Positions 1 through 13,170 of a stretch of 64,000 nt of DNA are shown piece after piece. The stretch is taken from assembly GCF_030247185.1 (NCBI RefSeq), contig NC_080571.1:231959666-232023665 (forward strand). The letters are read 5' to 3'. The notes under the pieces are model-generated. The model searched no databases and was not told where the DNA came from. It was given only the letters and a program-made list of their open reading frames with translations. This stretch comes from Malaya genurostris. Lineage: Eukaryota > Arthropoda > Insecta > Diptera > Culicidae. Position 1 is the first letter of the stretch, and each line of letters starts with the position of its first letter. A program made the position numbers and the translations under genes.

Positions 1-2035
1 ATTTTAAACAAATTTTCGCATTTATGCTTTACACAGGTTTGTTAAAAAAGATTGTATGAGCTTGGAGGTCTGCAACATTTTTTGTTATCCTCATCACAGA
101 TTATCATTCTGTAGAAATTCTCTTCTTCGTTTTTGCGAGAAAATTTCCGAACTTTTCCAAAGCTTAAAAATCTTATCTGGTCATAAATCCATATTCAAAC
201 AATTATCTAGTGGAACGTCATAGCACAATACGGCGCAAAACCTACGATCTGAGATCGCTGCTGAGTGTATGAGGATTTCCCCACAACGTAGTCGCTGACG
301 AACTCGGATAACATGTATATATAGAAAATTAAGCAATCTGGATCGTAATAATAGGGTAACAATAGAGAAATTGGGGTAATAGCATTATAGGTGTACAACT
401 AACAACTAACGGAAAACAATGAAATTCAACCATTCAGGGATTTTGGTTATAAATAACGGGATCGTTTTTTATGTACATAACTATTTTATTTATTTACCAA
501 CATTTCCATAGATTAACACTATTTACTGGATATGAATATTTATTATTTACTCTGGAATTATCTAATGAAAGTTAAAACCTACTAGATCAAATATAGTTGC
601 AATTGTTTACACTTTGAAAAGTCGGCCTATAAGACAAAATGAATACTTTTCCGGATTTACTAGAATCAGCTTACACGTGATACGAAAAATACCCAATTTA
701 ATTTACTTTTGAAGAGACTTACAAATAAATAAAAAGTTAATAATTATTGGCAAGCTTTCTGGTATTGGATTAATAGGTTTAAATGACGTGAACATTTTAC
801 TTGTATGCAGTGGAGTTTTGATAACTCATTTACAAACACGTGTGAGAAACTGTCTCATGAACGATTTATTTTTTAATTCGTTTCTTTTCGGTGGGCCTGT
901 CATCTGACTCTAACCATTTTCTAAAGCCGGCCGATAACTGACTGACAATATACTGATGAATGAAGTAACAGATATGAAAATATGTAAAAAAAAAATCACT
1001 CAGAGATGGAGCTGGAACCTCTAATTTTCTCTTATTTAAAGAAAAAGTTTAACTGAATTGTGAAAAACTCTTTTACGATTTTACCCGAACATACTGATTT
1101 TGTCGCTATCAAAGAATATTTGGCTCTTCTCATTTCATGATTTACCACCGGATATTGAAATCTGGGCAATAAATAATAAATTTGATCAAGTACCGTGTTC
1201 ATTTTAGAACTAACTGCATAAAATAGCAGTTTGAGAAACGATAGTACAAAATTTACCTAAATTTAACGAGATAAGCTGATTGGAAATGAACTGACAAATG
1301 CATCAGCGTAATGAAAAATTTTGCTAGAAGGTTACCGCTGAGATGAGACTCGAACTCGTAACTTCGCCTATCCGGAGAAATCGTTCTACCAATTAAACTA
1401 TCCTTGAAATATTTCAAGTAAATAACAAAATATCAATTCAAATTTAGCAATTTGTTAAATTTTAGCATCATCGAATTATGTTTTTTTTTTAAATAAATTT
1501 ATGATTTATGTTTCATGTAAGTGACAGGAGTTATTTTTTCCAGTCAATATCAATTTCCATTTATTAGAATTCGAAAGCTCGAAACACACTGTGATACTGC
1601 AAAAAAAAAAACTAATGCCAAAGTCCCTGAGTAAACACAATGATTGATTACTGACTGTGACAGCCAGCGCAATTAATCAAAACGAAGCTAGCTGACATTT
1701 CCGCTGGAAAGGTTATCGATAAATGCTAGGAATGGAATTCTGCGACCAATACGAATCAGTGCGATTCCACCGTTTTTCCTGAGCGTTTTGGGACGACCAA
1801 AATCCTTTGCAGTGTTTTGAACTTTATTTTCGATATATGAACATGTTCAAATTTTAAAGAAATTTTAATAAATATAATCAAAGTCCTCAAAATAATTTGG
1901 CTTGACTAATAAAATGATCATACGTACAATTACCCTAATATACGTAGGTGTAATAAATTATTTTTTCTGAAACAAATTGTAGTTTCCAGAATAAATCAAT
2001 TACCTTTTCGAATCTAGTGAAAACCTACATACCTG
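1..2035. other. AT-rich non-coding stretch
   Basis: I see no coding region here; the one ORF above 60 codons (207-398, minus) resembles nothing known and has no splice context. The stretch is strongly AT-rich with homopolymer runs. The only structured item is the tRNA-like piece near 1,334-1,404. It is probably intron or upstream DNA of caudal, inferred from the caudal exon downstream. Confidence 0.5.
1334..1404 (-). repeat. tRNA-like (SINE head-like) sequence
   Basis: Read on the minus strand, this has a box-A-like stretch (TAGTTTAATTGGTAGAA, 1,401-1,385) and a box-B-like stretch (GAGTTCGAGTC, 1,357-1,347) at about tRNA spacing, so a T-arm can be drawn. The two acceptor ends do not pair, so it is not a functional tRNA. 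The likeliest reading is the promoter head of a tRNA-derived SINE or an old tRNA pseudogene. I could not mark the body or tail. Confidence 0.4.
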
Positions 2036-2039
2036 ACGT

Positions 2040-3610
2040 TATCGAGTCTGTATCGAAAAATTGCTCACATTTAGCGAGCTCGAACAGGGCTTGAAACCCT
2101 TATGTTAAAAAGTACTACTCCCAATCACACACACACCGAAAACTCACCGGGGCTGCTGAGGCCATAAATCTTTCTGTGCATGTTTTTTTTCTTCCTTCGT
2201 CTCCACGCAATTGTGTACTCTGGCGGCGGTTGCGTAACTTGCGATAAAGTTACCAAATTTTCTCCACGGTCGTTCAACTAACCATGAAAGAGTCCCGCGC
2301 GCTATTATCACAAGCTAACCCAACCCAAGCGTCAAAATATTTTCCGTTCCCTGGACGGTCGCTACCGATGGGTCTTTGTACCTGGGAGTATAGACCTACT
2401 CTATGCCAGCAGTCAACATCCGTACTCTCCTACTTTTGCATGGTCGATAAAAACAAGGTCGAACACTCTTTGTCAGTTGGTATTCTGGTTAGTCACAGTG
2501 GGGGTGGCAAAAGAATACACGATGAGAGCTAAATCTCAGAACAATCAACGATGAATATTTATTAAGTGACAAAAAGAACTTCTACGAGGAGGGATGTTTT
2601 CCTGCCCGGCTGATCCTGGTTCCCGTCAAGAACATTTGAAAAGTGACCCAAGGGACTGCGTGTCGAAATTTAAACTTCATTATGGGTTATGGGATGTGAT
2701 GATAAGAAACCGACGGGTGGTGGTGGTTGGCAAATTGTTTCCGTCAGTTTTACATGCATAAATTTGACATTTATATTACAGATGTGATGTTTCCATTAAG
2801 GTGAAAGTGATACCGAAAGGACGCCATTCTGTCTCGTACGATCTGGCATATGGAAAGGTTCGGAATAGTTCAAATAAGTCGCACCCCAACACTGTCGAAA
2901 GCAGCGAAAATATATGACCAAAATAAAAATCAATACAATTATTATATTGATATTATCATAAAAGTATTAATCCTTTTACGGCGTTAGATTACGACAAATT
3001 ATTTATGATGCGCACTTTTGCGGGAGGTCGGGTGAGAGCTTTTGTCGCACCTGCCGCGTAGAATACGACACAAACACGGACACATAGAAGTGATTGTTTT
3101 GGTTCACAGTCTGTTCAGTTGTTCAGTAGGAATCATGACAGATAATTCATGACTAATTTAGCCTATTAGTCTTATTCTATTGTTTGGCAAATTCGTCTTC
3201 AAAGCATCAATACAAAGGTAAACAAATTTTCTTGCTTCCTGTCGGCCGAAATACACTGAAATACAACGCGCAGTACTGTCTCGAAAGGTAACCCGCAAGA
3301 CTTTTTGGGGCTGAGCGTTCGTTTGATGTTGGATTTCGATAAGCGGTCAAGATATTTCGGCTAGAGGACTACACTGATCAGCAACTCACCGAATCCGTAG
3401 GCTACGGTGGGGATTAGCAGGATCGAACTGTTCGTTTGTCGGTAGGTGTTTGTCGCGGTAATCCATTTGTCAATTGGTACACTCAATCGACGCGCTTCGG
3501 AACGTCTTTGGCGGCATTGTTCAGATAGGCTTTGTCGGTACAACCGTGCGCGTACTACCGGTGACACAGACACACACACACGGTTATTTTCGGTGAGTTT
3601 TATTTAATCC
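2040..3610. other. GC-raised, repeat-poor non-coding block
   Basis: Base composition is less AT-rich than the surroundings and I saw no copy of it elsewhere in the window. It has no credible gene. It contains CCATAAA (about 2,162), the reverse complement of a TTTATGG Caudal-type core. GT-donor-like strings occur on both strands near its right end (GTGAGT at 3,592 on plus; GTGAGT on minus near 3,390). It could be regulatory DNA or an untranslated exon of caudal; this is inference. Confidence 0.25.
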
Positions 3611-6135
3611 AGTGGGAGATTTGGGGGTATTTTTTCCCTTTGATGGTAAGCTGAAGCTGAATTCTCTCGTCCCCTGGCACATTTGTTTATTTGGTTCTGA
3701 TGGAATTGGTAAACCGGATTCGTTTATGTTTTTTTTCTTTTTTCACCATAATCAGGGAGTGCATGTTGTAGGCGTTTTTGGGTGCGGTTTTGAGCGTATT
3801 TTTATATTTTAATCTAGTCGTGCATCGAGGTACTGGACACGTAAGGCAACAACAATTTTACAACAGGATGTTTTTTATGGGTCCTGAGACCCTGAATGTT
3901 TTTTTTGCTTAGGAATTTTTGTTATTTTCAAAATATTAAAATCTTGTCGCATTAGAATACTCAAACCTTGTCTCAACTACAATTGATAAGCCTTCTATGT
4001 AATACATAGTTCGCATGTTCGGCAAGAAATTCTGTTGTTTAGTGCAGTGGTGTGTTTCGTTCATTGGAATCTAATGCGTATTGAAATAGAACATTTTCCA
4101 AAATGACTTTCAAGTAAAATACAACACATCATCGATTGTGAAAGTCAATATTACAATTTGGCACCGCACGTTTCATAACGATGTCAAATTTATTATAATC
4201 ATACATAAAAATCAACTTTATTTCAACAAATCACAGATATTTAGCATCAACAAACTTTTATTTGTGTTTACAAACTTCTTCGTTGTTTTCGTCTTTGCGA
4301 AAAAGATGATGGTCACAAGAACATGGTGGCCCAGCAGGAGGCTGATCTTGCACGGTAAACTGGATGCACCTAGAAATGAATACTTCTGTGTTACTCAGAA
4401 AATTAGCAGTGAAATTATCAATAATTTAGTGAAGTTAATGATAAGAGCAAGTAATGCTTATGACAGACATGTGATATCGGAATCACTGTACACCGTGAAA
4501 TCACATGTCTGTCACCCTAAATCACGGTGGTATCACGCGAGCATCATGATACAACCGTGATTTCCGTACTACGGTCATTTATCGTTGTACTGAGCAAAAT
4601 CACTTCACTGTTTACTGCTACCAGCGCCACTGACGAACGATGGTGAACTCACGAAACAATATTTCCTTCTTCTGAGTATCAAATAATAAACAACCTTTGT
4701 TTTATTTTGAAAAAATCTCGGTAAAATGCTAACCAGCAGCATAAAACTTCACTTTATCAACGTTGTAGCTTATTTCCAAAAAGCAGCCAAACAAAGAAAT
4801 GTTCATAAATTTGGTGAAGTTTTTAAATACAAATAAGGAAAACAATTTATTCATATTTGTGCATAAAATCAGCACTATTAAGTTATTGTTTTCTATTCAA
4901 TAACAAGTAAATTTATTGTTGAAATGGATTTAGACCACATAATGATTCATATTTTGAATGCACATGTGGTAATAATAAACGATAAATATCCAATACATCA
5001 ATAAACTAATTGTGTAGTCACAACTTTAAACGCCTCAAAATCCTAATAAAATCATTATGAGATTATATTCCAGCCTAGTAGACCATTTTTCATAAGCGTT
5101 ATGAAGTAGAACGTCAAACCTATGTCAAATCTATTTCGGAATGATTTCAAATTCAAGAAGGTTTTAAAATCAGCTTTATGATAAACATAATCCTTTTTAT
5201 AAAAATTTCGTAATGAATAAACTGTTTCATTGAAAGCATTTTTTTGGAATATGTGTGTGCCATACATCGTTACATACTAAGAATGTCTTAGATTTATATA
5301 CTATTTTGAGGCTCAATGTTAAAAGTTTATGTGCTCTTATTTTTATTGCGAATATGCGGGTAAAAAAGGAATTATTACTGAACAACTTGAAATTTTTGCG
5401 GATTTTGCAAAGTCAGGCATGATTTACAAACAAAATTTCGTGATTCATCACCTTTTTGGTAGAAATCAGCTTCGTTGCATACAAAATAGTACTAGTGTTC
5501 CGAAAATTAGTTCTAAAAGTCTTTCATACTAATGTTAGTGAATGTTTCGGTAGAACATAAAAATTATGGACATCAAGTTTTCCCTAATGCTAGTTACTTT
5601 TAAATAATGAAGGTAAAAATCCTGTATTCCAGAAAAAACGTGTCATAAATGTACCTTTAAATTTTGATATGAGTGAAACTGTCGTCCGAAGAACACTCAC
5701 ACAAAATTTACTTAATAATTCAGAGAGGTATTGATTAAATCTGTTATAAATCAGTTACTAGGAATACACTTCAAACTGCAAAAATTTTTGGTTTCTATAT
5801 TATCGATTATCGGAGCTGGGGAATTAGACTAAATTTTGAGTTGTTACGTTTCACAGTACATTCATTCTGTGCGCAAAACATGTCTGTCACCTCAACGTTG
5901 TACGCGTACTACGTTGTACATAAATCATTGTACGGAAATCACATGTCTGTCAGCGGTATAACCTGCTTGGTTGCAATGGTTCTGTACACTCTGAATCGGC
6001 TGCGAAGTCTGTTGAAACAGAAGGTCAAATTCCACTACAGGAATGTAATACCAAGGCTTTGGCTTTAAGTAACCTGCTTGTAATTTATCTAGATTTTGAG
6101 TTTGTGCATTTCTGTTAAAAAAAAGTGCTCAAACT
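3611..6135. repeat. Non-coding region with dispersed repeat pieces
   Basis: No gene is recognised. 4,150-4,330 recurs inverted at about 41,835-41,990, so it belongs to a dispersed element. 4,462-4,512 is a short hairpin whose arms read GACAGACATGTGAT and its complement. The same ACATGTCTGTCA word recurs at about 5,878-5,960, suggesting related short TIR elements. The 140-codon ORF at 4,138-4,560 lies across these repeats and is not believed. Confidence 0.45.
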
Positions 6136-6138
6136 TAG

Positions 6139-6388
6139 GTCGTTTTCGCTTGAGAAAACTGAAACTGACCCAGGGTAGTTTCATCAAACAAACACTTTTC
6201 GCGAAACTGTGTTGGTTTTGCATTTAGCAACGGGGATTCGAGCAAACCAGATATAAAAACCAGGTTAGAAACTGACTCGATTTTCAGTTCAACAACGGTG
6301 AAACTAGGTTCGAAACTAGCTTCAAACAAACAGTTTGACAGCAGTTAGGGTTGAAACTGGGTTAGGTTTGGCATCAAGCGAAAACGAC
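6139..6388. mobile_element. MITE with 15-bp terminal inverted repeats
   Basis: A 250-bp element bounded by GTCGTTTTCGCTTGA and its exact reverse complement. The flanks read ...ACTTAG and ATTAGAA, compatible with a short TTAG/TTA-like duplication. The interior repeats words such as GAAACTG and AACTAGG. It has no coding capacity, so it is a non-autonomous DNA transposon. The superfamily is not assigned. Confidence 0.65.
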
Positions 6389-9103
6389 ATTAGAATCTGG
6401 GTGAATTATTGAGATACTTTTTAACCAGTTACGGGTAAAAAAGATCAACAAATGGAGACTTGCTCGTATTTTCCAGTAAATTTATTCGAATTCTAAGTTG
6501 GTTTTGTAATCACTTTCGCAGTTCCGCATTAGTATTTAGTTCTAAATGCATCCAGTTTACCATGTGTTACATCTTATATACACGTAAAAGTTATTTTTTA
6601 TCTCAGCGAAAACAAATGCCGAAAGAACGGCGAAACGATAATACACCGAAAACAATTTGCACGCTAGCATTATGTGCAAAGCATTTAAACTATCACTACT
6701 TGTAGAACACATGAAATTCATGAAAATATACTCTAAACTCATAAAATGAGTGTAAAAACTGTTGATATTGAGTGGAAAGCATGCTACATATATCTGAAAT
6801 GAACTTCACAACTATAAGATATATCGTTACCTTAAGATTCTATATGGATTTTAAACGAATGTCACATCGTTTTCCACATAGATTTCAAGTGAAACACAGT
6901 TGGCCGAATCAAAGTGTTTTGCACATACATTTGTGCTATACTCATTTCCACTAGAAAAAGGAGTGTTTAACACATGTAATTCGATTTGATAGCAAAACAT
7001 ACCACATCTAAATGAAAAACACATCGAAGCTAAGTGAAAAATAATCTAATCTAGCATCTTAGTGTATTTGCACATGAAATCTCAAAACAAATCGCTTTGG
7101 TGATGATTTGAAATAAAAAAGCATATTAAATTAAAGTGATGTTTACATATGAATCGATCGTGCAAATTTTTATCAGTGTATACAGAAATTTCGACAACGA
7201 TAGCTTATACTCGTTTTTTTTATTCCCGATTTCTCGGCAATTCAAAATGTTATACTGATATTCGGTTGTGTAGGCTATCGCGTTTACCAGAAATTGACCG
7301 TTTTACCGAAATCAGCAAATTAATGATATCAACTTACCGGAGTCTTGGCATTCTAGAAATCCGAACTTCGGAGGTTCATCAAAGTAGCCATTTTTCTTCA
7401 GTTCAAACTTGAGTGATGTGGATAAGGAACTAGTTGCAACTACAAAATGAATCCGAATATGATATTAAAATCACGTTTGTCCAATTTCGATGTACCAAAA
7501 GACTTAGAAATGAAAAATGATACACTGATGAAGGTTGCGAATAGCACACCGAAATATTAGTATCTGCGTCTGTTACTATCTCGTGACATTAGTGAACGAA
7601 ATAGTACAGTTTTTATAGTCGAATTGCATAGAATTATTTTGATTTTAAAACGATTTAGCCTAAAAGAGTTTGTACCCTTGTCACAAATAGCTTTTGGTGC
7701 ACAAACGCTCAAATATACTATTCAAATTGTTAATACTAATTTATATCATAAACAAGCCATGAAAAGTTGAAACCTGTCAGCCTTTTTAAGCCTATTTGAT
7801 AGTTATGCTTTATTTTTGGCTTGAACGTGTTTACAATTCTCTCAATTATTTCATCGTTAAGAGCATAGCTAGAGATTTCTGTAAAAGGAAAGCTATAGTT
7901 TACGTACTAGCCTCTACTTGGAATGATGGTAGCTTAGGTAGACAATTCTGTTTTGTTTTGTGTTTGTTGCTTTCCCAGCCCACATTGTTTACTGACAACA
8001 GTTGGTTTCAATCATCTTTTTCTGCTAGCGGAATATGCCGAAAGCTGTTGAAACCTAAGATGCTTAACGCGATATGCGGGTTTATTTAACTCCACTCAGT
8101 AAATTTCGTTTTGTCTTAATGTGCGGAATTAATTATGAACTTTATTGTTTCATAGAGTGGTTTCCAGGTTAGGATCACTGATTTCGAATGCAAAGTATCA
8201 CCTAGTATTGTGAGACGTATAAGCAGACGCAGAAGAAAATTTAAACAAATTATTGATTCAATCTTTATCTCCTGTATATTATTTGGGTTTAAAAATCCCA
8301 GTAACCTAATCGTACTTTGAAGCTTCAGTTTTTCAATAGAACCATACCGTATTAGTGAAAAATTGCATCAGTTCAAAGAAGTTGTCTTTTCAAATTCTCG
8401 TATGGATCCTGATGCCTGAAAGGTGGATAAACTGCGAAAATTTTCACTCAATCTGTTCGATCAATTAGGTTTTAAGCCTGACGAGCTAAACACAACCTCA
8501 CAGAATGAGCAGGAAGAACGTGGTTTGACTGCATTTAGTGATTTGTTTAAATGTTCAAAAATCCGAAAAATGTAACAATGATTTCTCTTCGACAGCTGAT
8601 CCGTTGCCAACAATTAAATGGTTCTTGGAGCTAACATACTGCTGAATTTTATCTAAATCCATAAAATTACTTGATTAAGAAGTGCAAAACTTTCATTTGA
8701 CAATAGACGTTTTTAAAGTCTTCTTGGCCACAGTGACCATTTACAACCAAATCCAGAATCCCTATGAAATGTATCTAAATGAGACTACATCGAAATCAAA
8801 AACAATTACTTTCAGGTAACTGAACCAATTTGATTCAAAAGAAATCCACGCAGAAAAAAATATTGTAAGAATATAAAAAGTTTAGGTGATTCTTGCGATT
8901 AGTTTGGTGAATGTAGTGACATTAGCTATTCGGGTTTAATTCAATCAATGTTTCTATTTGAAACAACCAACATTTGTTTGAAACAACAATATTCTAATTA
9001 AAAATAAACATGCGATATCTCGGATTGAAACAACTATTTTTTGGTTTGTTGTTATAAACAACCGGGGTTTCTCTGTGTGTACAAGAATCTCACAGACTGC
9101 TGT
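6389..9103. other. AT-rich non-coding stretch
   Basis: ORFs here are short, overlap on both strands and match nothing I know. No splice-bounded exon was found. I recognise no complete mobile element, although words such as CGGTAA and ACCGAA near 7,200-7,340 echo the TIR element at 32.4-33.5 kb. Confidence 0.45.
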
Positions 9104-9341
9104 CATAAATCAAATAAACATAGATTTCCCAGTGTAATAGTAATGTAGTTGAGCAACCCGTGACACCAAAAGCACCGTCTGGTGGAGAATGGGTGCGTAA
9201 ATGCTCCTAAAATGCATGCAAAAAGTTGCCTGCGCATTTAACACAACCACAGTAGCTAATGGAAAAAAGTACACCCGTTTGTCACTAGAGGTGCTGTTAC
9301 TGTCACCGTACAGTGAGAAATCTATGTTTATTTGATTTATG
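9104..9341. mobile_element. Short TIR element with 7-bp target duplication
   Basis: A 238-bp element whose ends are inverted copies beginning CATAAATCAAATAAACATAG. It is flanked by CTGCTGT on both sides (9,097-9,103 and 9,342-9,348), a 7-bp direct repeat read as the target-site duplication. There is no coding capacity. The duplication length matches that inferred for the larger TIR elements at 18.65 kb and 29.96 kb. Confidence 0.7.
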
Positions 9342-11804
9342 CTGCTGTGTAGTTCAATCAGAAAGGCCTGGTTCACAAATTAATTTTTATCCTGCACATG
9401 TTTTTAAAAATGTCGTAGTTTTTCACAGATTTTCGAAATCGATCACAGACTGCAATTCAAATTGTTAGGGAAACCATAGTGAAAATATATTTTCGATAGA
9501 GAGCTTGAAAGTGCTCACGAAAATGATCCCGATCAGCAATGTATTTATGGAAAGTAGCCACAGATCTAGCACAGACTGATTTTTGGATCGAACACTGATT
9601 TTTGAAAAAAAAAAAACTTAGCATCCTTGAGTATCAAGAATTCAGGTCAGTATTGCAACAATTGCGGTACGTTCGCAGAGCCAGTTTCTCTTCAAAGCAG
9701 ATCGATTGCGTCATGCTGCTGGTCGTGTGCATCGGAGCAATATACAGCGAAAAGTGGACCACGATGGGGAAAATTATGCAAATTTTAATGGCTTCAAATT
9801 CTATCTAAATAGCAATGAAGATTGATTCTTTGCAAATCGTGGATAAAAATCATCAGTTCAGTGTAATCTAGAATAGTTTGATTATCTTTGTGCACTTTCC
9901 GCAGTGCAAAATTATAGATGCGCCGTTACATTACTTGAAGCAAAGCAATAAAAGTTGCAAAATTTACATAACCTCTTAATACAAATGGTTATCTACATTG
10001 GGGAGTGTGAAAGAAAGATGTCGGTTTTATTCGTATTCACGGCCTCCAGTTATTACCCACCCGCCTTGTTTTGTAAGTGATATTTATTAGGATTCGGAAG
10101 TCCAAAAATAACGAACAAAATATTATGAAATCGAGCTTCCATCCCATATTTTAAATTGTATGTTCTACATAATTATGAGTTTAAAAACACAAGATATACA
10201 ATGATACTGTACAACATGTCAAACGCAAATATTTTTATCCGTCATGGATGCGTACTACGTGCAACGGTGTGCATTTCATTCAAAGCTACCAATCCGTGTA
10301 ACAGGTAACAGCACTTCTATGAATTATGATGTCATAAGTCAACCAATAATCGCCCGGTAATTAAAAAAGTAATCCCTCCTAATCCTGGGGCTGCGCAGAT
10401 TTGTTTCCGCCAAGCGGTTGTCCCGGTCGATGGTAAACTCGCAGCAATTCGTATCTATTCGCGACGACGGAGACGACGATGAATGCGGACTTGAGTGACA
10501 GCAAGAGATCGTTCCAAAAATGATAATCGCTTATCACCGCGGAGTGTTTTTGGGGCAAATAAAACGAAGTGTCAAAAAATAGCGTTGTTCACGGTGCTTA
10601 TCTCCGAGATGCGAGCATTTTTGGGGTTTCATAGGCATTGCCTTAGACAGCAAGAAGGGAGATGGGAGCAGAGGGAAGATGGTTGATTACCAGTCGCCAT
10701 TAATGCGCTCTGATCATCGCGTACCCACTGGAATGCGCATCGACCGTAAATTTGTAGATTGGCAATAAAAATCGGTTTCGATTTTATTGGGTCATTACTA
10801 GGCCATATTATTTCGGAGTAACACGCCTGCTAGGTTACGACCTGATTGGGCAGTAAAGTTCATCCTTGTTAATTAATTACCACGCTTGCTACATCGTTCA
10901 AGTGAATGCTATTTAGCGCCGATGATTCGATTTCCGAATGAAAAAAATGGCACTCATTACATTCCGTACGATGTATTATCACTAGCGGAGCAATACAATT
11001 GCAACAATATATGTACAAATATATCATTACAGACGACCATTACCCAACTGATAAAGTTTATCTAGTCGGGAGCCTACGTGTTGATGTCGCATCAGTGTAT
11101 GTGTGTAAACATGCCTGATGTAAGTCAGTGCTGCGGGGTAGAAAAAAAATGAAATAAAAAGGGTTATAGTACACATATCTGGATTAACGGCCTCGCGGCG
11201 GCGGCTCCGTTTGATGGGTTCGGTTCTGGGCCGTCGAAACACTAAGCACCCAGAGTAAGCGAGTATACTTTTGGCCTGTCTAGAACGATACTGATGATCG
11301 ATTTCGGTCGAAAGAATGACAAACGAGCTTTTGAACAGGCTTCACTCATCGACAGTTGAATGATTAAAATGCCAATCGATATTGTAGCAAATCTTCGTTA
11401 TGATGACGAACTTCCTGCGTACCATTTCGTCGAATCGTAATGTGAGAGGATGGGGTGATACAGAAACACTAAGCCATAAAGCTTATTACTCCAAATTGAA
11501 CTCCCCGTTGTAATACAATTGTAAGATTTGTTTCTGCTTTTTATGTCAGTTTTTATGATTATTTCTCGACTTTTGATATGATGAAAATCTCCTACTTTTT
11601 TTTTTGCTGGAGGCGTAAGACAGTCCGGCTTGTATGCTTAGTTTAGAGTTTTGGAACCATTTTGAAATGTTTGAAAACAATTTGATACATACTGAAGGTC
11701 GAATAAAATGTTTTATATAGTCTACGTATATATCAAATACAGCTATTCTGGTATTCCAAAAAAGAATAGCCGAAATTGGTATTCATTAACTCTTCTCTTG
11801 TGAT
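9342..11804. other. Non-coding; GC-raised block near 10.0-11.45 kb
   Basis: No gene is recognised. From about 10,000 to 11,450 the sequence is richer in GC, has no copies elsewhere in the window that I noticed, and contains homeodomain-type cores (TTAATTAATTA near 10,869). It precedes the caudal homeobox exon by about 4 kb. A cis-regulatory role is conceivable but rests only on composition and position. Confidence 0.25.
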
Positions 11805-13025
11805 CGGGATGTATGTATGAATCTGTTGAATGTGAGGCGACTTTTACATTCGAACGATGAACTTCTGATGAACTTTTAAACTGTAAACAAGTACACGTCG
11901 ACTGTCAAAAAAAGTTCATTTTGTTCATTTTTGTGAGGTTATGTCATGTTCGTGCAAAACCTAATTAGGTTTTGCACGATGACGACACAAATGAACTGCC
12001 GATGAATCAAGTTCATCTTTGACAGTTGCCGTGTACTTGTTTTGTTTTGCGACTGCAAGTTAAAAATTGAAAAATGATTTAAAAGTGCCTGTTAAAAACG
12101 TATTCCACAGTGGAAATAACTAAAAAAATTGCCCTGTATGTGTTTCCAGCATCAAGGAGCGATATATGTATGAATCTGTTGAGTGTGAGGCGACTTGCAA
12201 TTTTTACATTCGAACGATGAACTTCTGATGAACTTTCAAACTGTAAACAAGTACACGTCGACTGTCAAAAAAGTTCATTCTGTTCATTTTGTGAGGTTCT
12301 GGCATGTTCGTGCAAAACCTAATTAGATTTTGCACGATGACGACACAAATGAACTGCCGATGAATCAAGTTCATCTTCGACAGCTGCCGAATGTTTGTTT
12401 TGTTTTACAACAGCAAATTAAAAATTGAAAAATGACGAACAAGTAAAAACGTGTTCTACAGTGAAAAGAACTAAAAAGATTGCCTTGTATGCGTTTCCAG
12501 CGGCCCTCTGTCACGACGGCATCTTGATGAGGTCAAAATCGGAACTTTAAAATCAGCTGATTGCAACGAAAACAAACAATCAGCAATGTAATTGTTTTAC
12601 GGTTTACCCCGTTTAGTGTACGAAAATTAGTGAATTTTGGGTCGACTCTCTCACAATAACTTGTCGGTTTATCTAAAATACAGCAGACAGTGTTTTAGGA
12701 CATCAAGTGCAGGTAATTTTCACAATTTGAGGATCGCGATGAGTATCAAAACATCGCAGTGTTTGGGGCTCAAAACGCGAGGGGCTCAACGTAATCGGTG
12801 TACTTTCAAATTGCTGGTGCTCACATACCGGTGTCAGATGGCTGGTTTCCAGCATCAAGGAGCGATATTTGTATAAATCTGTTTAGTGTGAGGCGACTTG
12901 CAATTTTTAAATTCAAATGATGAACCTCTGATGAACTTTTAAACTGTAAACAAATACACGGCGACTGTTAAAAAAGTTCATTTTTGTGAGGTTATGTTAT
13001 GTTCGTGCAAAATCTAATAGCATGA
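11805..13025. repeat. Tandem array of about 345-bp units with internal foldback
   Basis: Three copies in direct orientation: about 11,805-12,147, 12,148-12,500 and a truncated copy about 12,845-13,025. Units share CAGCATCAAGGAGCG at the junction and GTGAGGCGACTT inside. Copies 1 and 2 each carry a palindromic core (11,885-12,043 and 12,245-12,401) with arms starting ACAAGTACACG and a centre around CAAAACCTAATTAGGTTTTG, looking like an embedded MITE. Related words occur at 20.6-21.2 kb. The array is broken between copies 2 and 3 by a separate insertion. Confidence 0.7.
12501..12844. mobile_element. hAT-like non-autonomous insertion with 8-bp TSD
   Basis: A 344-bp segment lying exactly at a junction of the tandem array and flanked by GTTTCCAG on both sides (12,493-12,500 and 12,845-12,852). 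The uninterrupted junction between copies 1 and 2 (about 12,141-12,155) carries GTTTCCAG once, so it serves as the empty site. The ends are imperfect inverted repeats (CGGCCCTCTGTCAC against CAGCCATCTGACAC, 11 of 14 matching). An 8-bp duplication fits hAT-type elements; no transposase is present. The 79-codon ORF inside is not believed. Confidence 0.65.
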
Positions 13026-13170
13026 TCTTTTAGCATTGTAATGAAATAAAGAAAGTGAAGTGTTGCTAGTTTGTGGAGGTTCATTGGCAAATATATAAAA
13101 TTTCTGTCTTAAACAAATATTGCTCAACTGTCTAGTATGTTGGGTGTCATTCTATGCAAATGGTTATATA

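Noticed and set aside
3361..3579. Minus-strand ORF ending at a GTGAGT donor and a plus-strand donor at 3,592
   Set aside because: Donor-like strings on both strands in a GC-raised block, without a matching acceptor or recognisable peptide.
4138..4560. 140-codon ORF
   Set aside because: It overlaps a dispersed repeat that recurs inverted at 41.8-42.0 kb and a hairpin; the opening is by chance.
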